DNA of 64,000 bases, from contig CAWDAK010000008.1 of NCBI GenBank assembly GCA_963800255.1, forward strand, positions 248,001-312,000, read 5' to 3'. Under the pieces are notes generated by a model. That model saw nothing but the letters and a program-made list of their open reading frames with translations. It had not been told where the DNA came from and did not search any database. This document shows positions 62,272 to 64,000 of the stretch, piece by piece. Source of the DNA: DATFVA01 sp963800255. GTDB taxonomy: Bacteria; Bacteroidota; Ignavibacteria; Ignavibacteriales; Ignavibacteriaceae. Position 1 is the first letter of the stretch. Every line of letters begins with the position of its first letter. The translations under genes were made by a program, and so were the position numbers.

Positions 62272-64000
62272 TTAAACAACCAGTTCGGGTTCTTTTTCTT
62301 CTTTAAATACCCTGATAATAGGTCGCTTAATCATTTCCCATTTATCTGCTGAAGGAATGTATTTACAATTAGCAAAAACATCCCAGTTAGAGTGATCCAT
62401 TGAAGGTTTATCTGCCCTGAAATAATATCCAGGCCACCTTGTTTCTTCACGGAATAATAAAGTACGAACGTGGGCTTCAGCCTGCCACATACGATGTATA
62501 TTTTCCCAGCATCTCATAAGGTCGTGCAAATCAGCTGCAGCAAGTTTTGAGGTATCTTCTTTGAGGAAACTGAGCAGATCAAGACCCTTTTCAAGCAACT
62601 TTTCGTTAGTTGTGAAACCAGTTGAAACACCACCGGCATATTCATCCATTATTTTCTGAAGTCTGAACATGAACATTTTAGGTATGATGTAGTCAGGATT
62701 TACATCTTGTGTTACAGTATTTTTACTGAACTGAGCGTAGGTATCAAGAGGTTTAAGAATTTCATTCTTCATTTCCTCGATTGCATTCATATCGTAGTTG
62801 ATACTATCTTTATGATCAACAATGAATCTGATTGCAGCTTTTGCAGCAATACGACCCTCAGCGTGAGAACCGGAAGAGAATTTATGACTTGAAGCTCCGG
62901 AAGCATCACCAGCACAGAACAGACCGTCAACCGTTGACATACAGTCATAACCCCAGAAATATTCCTTCGGAGCTACATCTTCAGGTCCACTGATCCAGGC
63001 ACCTGATGCGCCGGAGTGAGATCCTATAAAATATGGTTCAGCTGCTGCTATCTCAGAAGCTTTTTCTTCAGGTGCCGTATTTGTAGCAGCCCAAAGAATA
63101 GCCTGGGAGATAGTCATATCAAGGAAATCTTCCCACGCTTCTGATTCAAGTTCTTTCAATTTTTTCTTAGCGGCTTTTTCATCACCTTCTGATTTTGCAA
63201 TCTTACCAATCGCTTCTTCTGTCCTCATATAAATAGGACCTTTACCTTCCTGAACATCCAGCATCATTAACCAGTTGCGCAGGTTGGCAGGAACAGGTTT
63301 TACCTTTCCGTAAGGGAGCCATTTTTCAAGTTCCGGCTTACGGGTTTCCATATAATTTTCATCCATTCCATTAGTAGCACGGGATTTAAATAACAGGAAC
63401 CATGCGCCGACAGGTCCATATGCATCTTTAAATCTGACAGGAATAAAACGAACTTCCTGGCAGGTCATTTCCGCACCAGCTTTGAGAGTGAAGTAAGCGC
63501 TTGAACCCGCATTCCAGGGAGGATACCAGGCTCTTCCAAGACCTTCGCCAGATGAACGCGGTTTGAAAACGTGAACAGCGCCACCCATAGCAACCAGCAC
63601 AGCTTTGGATTTGAATATATAGAATTTTTCTTCGCGGACACTGAAACCTACAGCCCCAATGCAGCGGTTTCCATCCATAATTGGTCCAACTATGAAAATT
63701 CTCTCATAAATGTTTTCTGTTCCGATTGCATTTTTAGCAGCTTCAGCCACGATAACTTTATAAGATTCACCATTGATCATAAGCTGCCATCTGCCTTCAT
63801 GAACATATGCACCCTTCTCGTCTTTCCAGATGGGTAATCCCCATTTTTCAAAAAGATGAACGGTTGAATCAACATGACGTGCAATGTTGAAAACGAGATC
63901 TTCGCGGGTAATACCCATCAGATCGTTGCGTACATAATCAACATAATCTTTTATTGTATTCTGACCATCACGCAATCCAACGTATTGATTTATTGCAGAT
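62272..64000 (-). CDS. aprA: Adenylylsulfate (APS) reductase alpha subunit, 5' end cut off
   Basis: AprA is the flavoprotein subunit of AprBA, which interconverts APS and sulfite plus AMP in the cytoplasm. The frame runs to the window edge, where SAINQYVGLRDGQ precedes YVRNDLMGITREDLVFNIAR, a segment internal to known AprA; so the N-terminal FAD loop lies outside. The visible 575 residues include HVFKPRSSGEGLGRAWYPPW, TCQEVRFIPVRFKD, VDGLFCAGDASGASSHKFSS, and the C-terminal EETRWPGYYFRADKPSMD. These are strong family marks and distinguish it from other fumarate-reductase-like proteins. aprB should lie just beyond the window. Confidence 0.95.
   Translation of the reverse strand, partial: SAINQYVGLRDGQNTIKDYVDYVRNDLMGITREDLVFNIARHVDSTVHLFEKWGLPIWKDEKGAYVHEGRWQLMINGESYKVIVAEAAKNAIGTENIYERIFIVGPIMDGNRCIGAVGFSVREEKFYIFKSKAVLVAMGGAVHVFKPRSSGEGLGRAWYPPWNAGSSAYFTLKAGAEMTCQEVRFIPVRFKDAYGPVGAWFLLFKSRATNGMDENYMETRKPELEKWLPYGKVKPVPANLRNWLMMLDVQEGKGPIYMRTEEAIGKIAKSEGDEKAAKKKLKELESEAWEDFLDMTISQAILWAATNTAPEEKASEIAAAEPYFIGSHSGASGAWISGPEDVAPKEYFWGYDCMSTVDGLFCAGDASGASSHKFSSGSHAEGRIAAKAAIRFIVDHKDSINYDMNAIEEMKNEILKPLDTYAQFSKNTVTQDVNPDYIIPKMFMFRLQKIMDEYAGGVSTGFTTNEKLLEKGLDLLSFLKEDTSKLAAADLHDLMRCWENIHRMWQAEAHVRTLLFREETRWPGYYFRADKPSMDHSNWDVFANCKYIPSADKWEMIKRPIIRVFKEEKEPELVV

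Noticed and set aside
1..64000. Insertion sequences, integrases, prophage or attachment sites that might mark transfer of the sulfur island
   Set aside because: No transposase, integrase or flanking direct repeat was recognised; no tRNA gene was seen beside the island.

Overview
The window reads as a chromosome segment from a bacterium of the Bacteroidota/Chlorobi line, most like Ignavibacteria or a close relative. Three large secreted proteins end in the type IX secretion (T9SS) C-terminal domain with the NYPNPFNP motif typical of that group, a PorV/PorQ-like protein is present, and many lipoproteins and two propeller-type sensor proteins fit as well. This placement is inferred from gene content; no rRNA or tRNA gene was seen.

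Layout. 1-13.4 kb: a cut-off lipoprotein gene, HtpX protease, a zinc-ribbon membrane protein, a PorQ-like protein, a TPR protein, a lipoprotein, glycyl-tRNA synthetase, a phosphate transporter with its DUF47 partner, a four-gene minus-strand run containing the AmmeMemoRadiSam A and B proteins, and tryptophanase. 13.6-34.6 kb: cell-surface and housekeeping genes, with a YIP1-like protein, three T9SS cargo proteins, PriA, a TrkA-linked K+ channel, an LD-carboxypeptidase, an ADP-forming acyl-CoA synthetase and a propeller histidine kinase with its NarL-type regulator. 34.7-38.5 kb: PdxJ and a CPBP protease, divergent from groES-groEL, which has a CIRCE operator over a sigma-70-like promoter. 39-46 kb: a giant protein with three CbxX-type AAA+ domains, a frameshifted cyclic-2,3-diphosphoglycerate-synthetase-like gene, and two paralogous lipoproteins. 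46-47.8 kb: a diadenylate cyclase fused to YbbR domains, and a Gdx/SugE exporter.

47.9-64 kb is the most distinctive part: a dissimilatory sulfur-metabolism island made of two converging gene runs. The plus-strand run encodes siroheme synthesis (a precorrin-2 dehydrogenase and uroporphyrinogen-III methyltransferase), two tandem TauE/SafE-type exporters, a small membrane protein, a membrane sensor with c-type heme motifs and a degenerate histidine-kinase module, a lone receiver domain, and an unusual phosphoenolpyruvate-synthase-like protein. The minus-strand run encodes AprA (cut by the window end), a K+-dependent membrane pyrophosphatase, a small zinc-ribbon protein, a YkgJ-type cysteine-cluster protein and QmoC. 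Together these would supply siroheme for a sulfite reductase, link APS reductase to the quinone pool, remove or use pyrophosphate, and move sulfite or a related anion. QmoA, QmoB, AprB, Sat and Dsr proteins are not in view, so whether the pathway runs reductively (sulfate respiration) or oxidatively (as in green sulfur bacteria) cannot be settled here.

The best candidate for something undescribed is the signalling module at 52.7-57.7 kb: a heme-c sensor whose kinase half lacks the phosphoacceptor histidine and the usual ATP-binding boxes, coupled to a receiver and a dikinase-like protein that keeps its swivelling phospho-histidine domain but lacks a recognisable PEP/pyruvate barrel.
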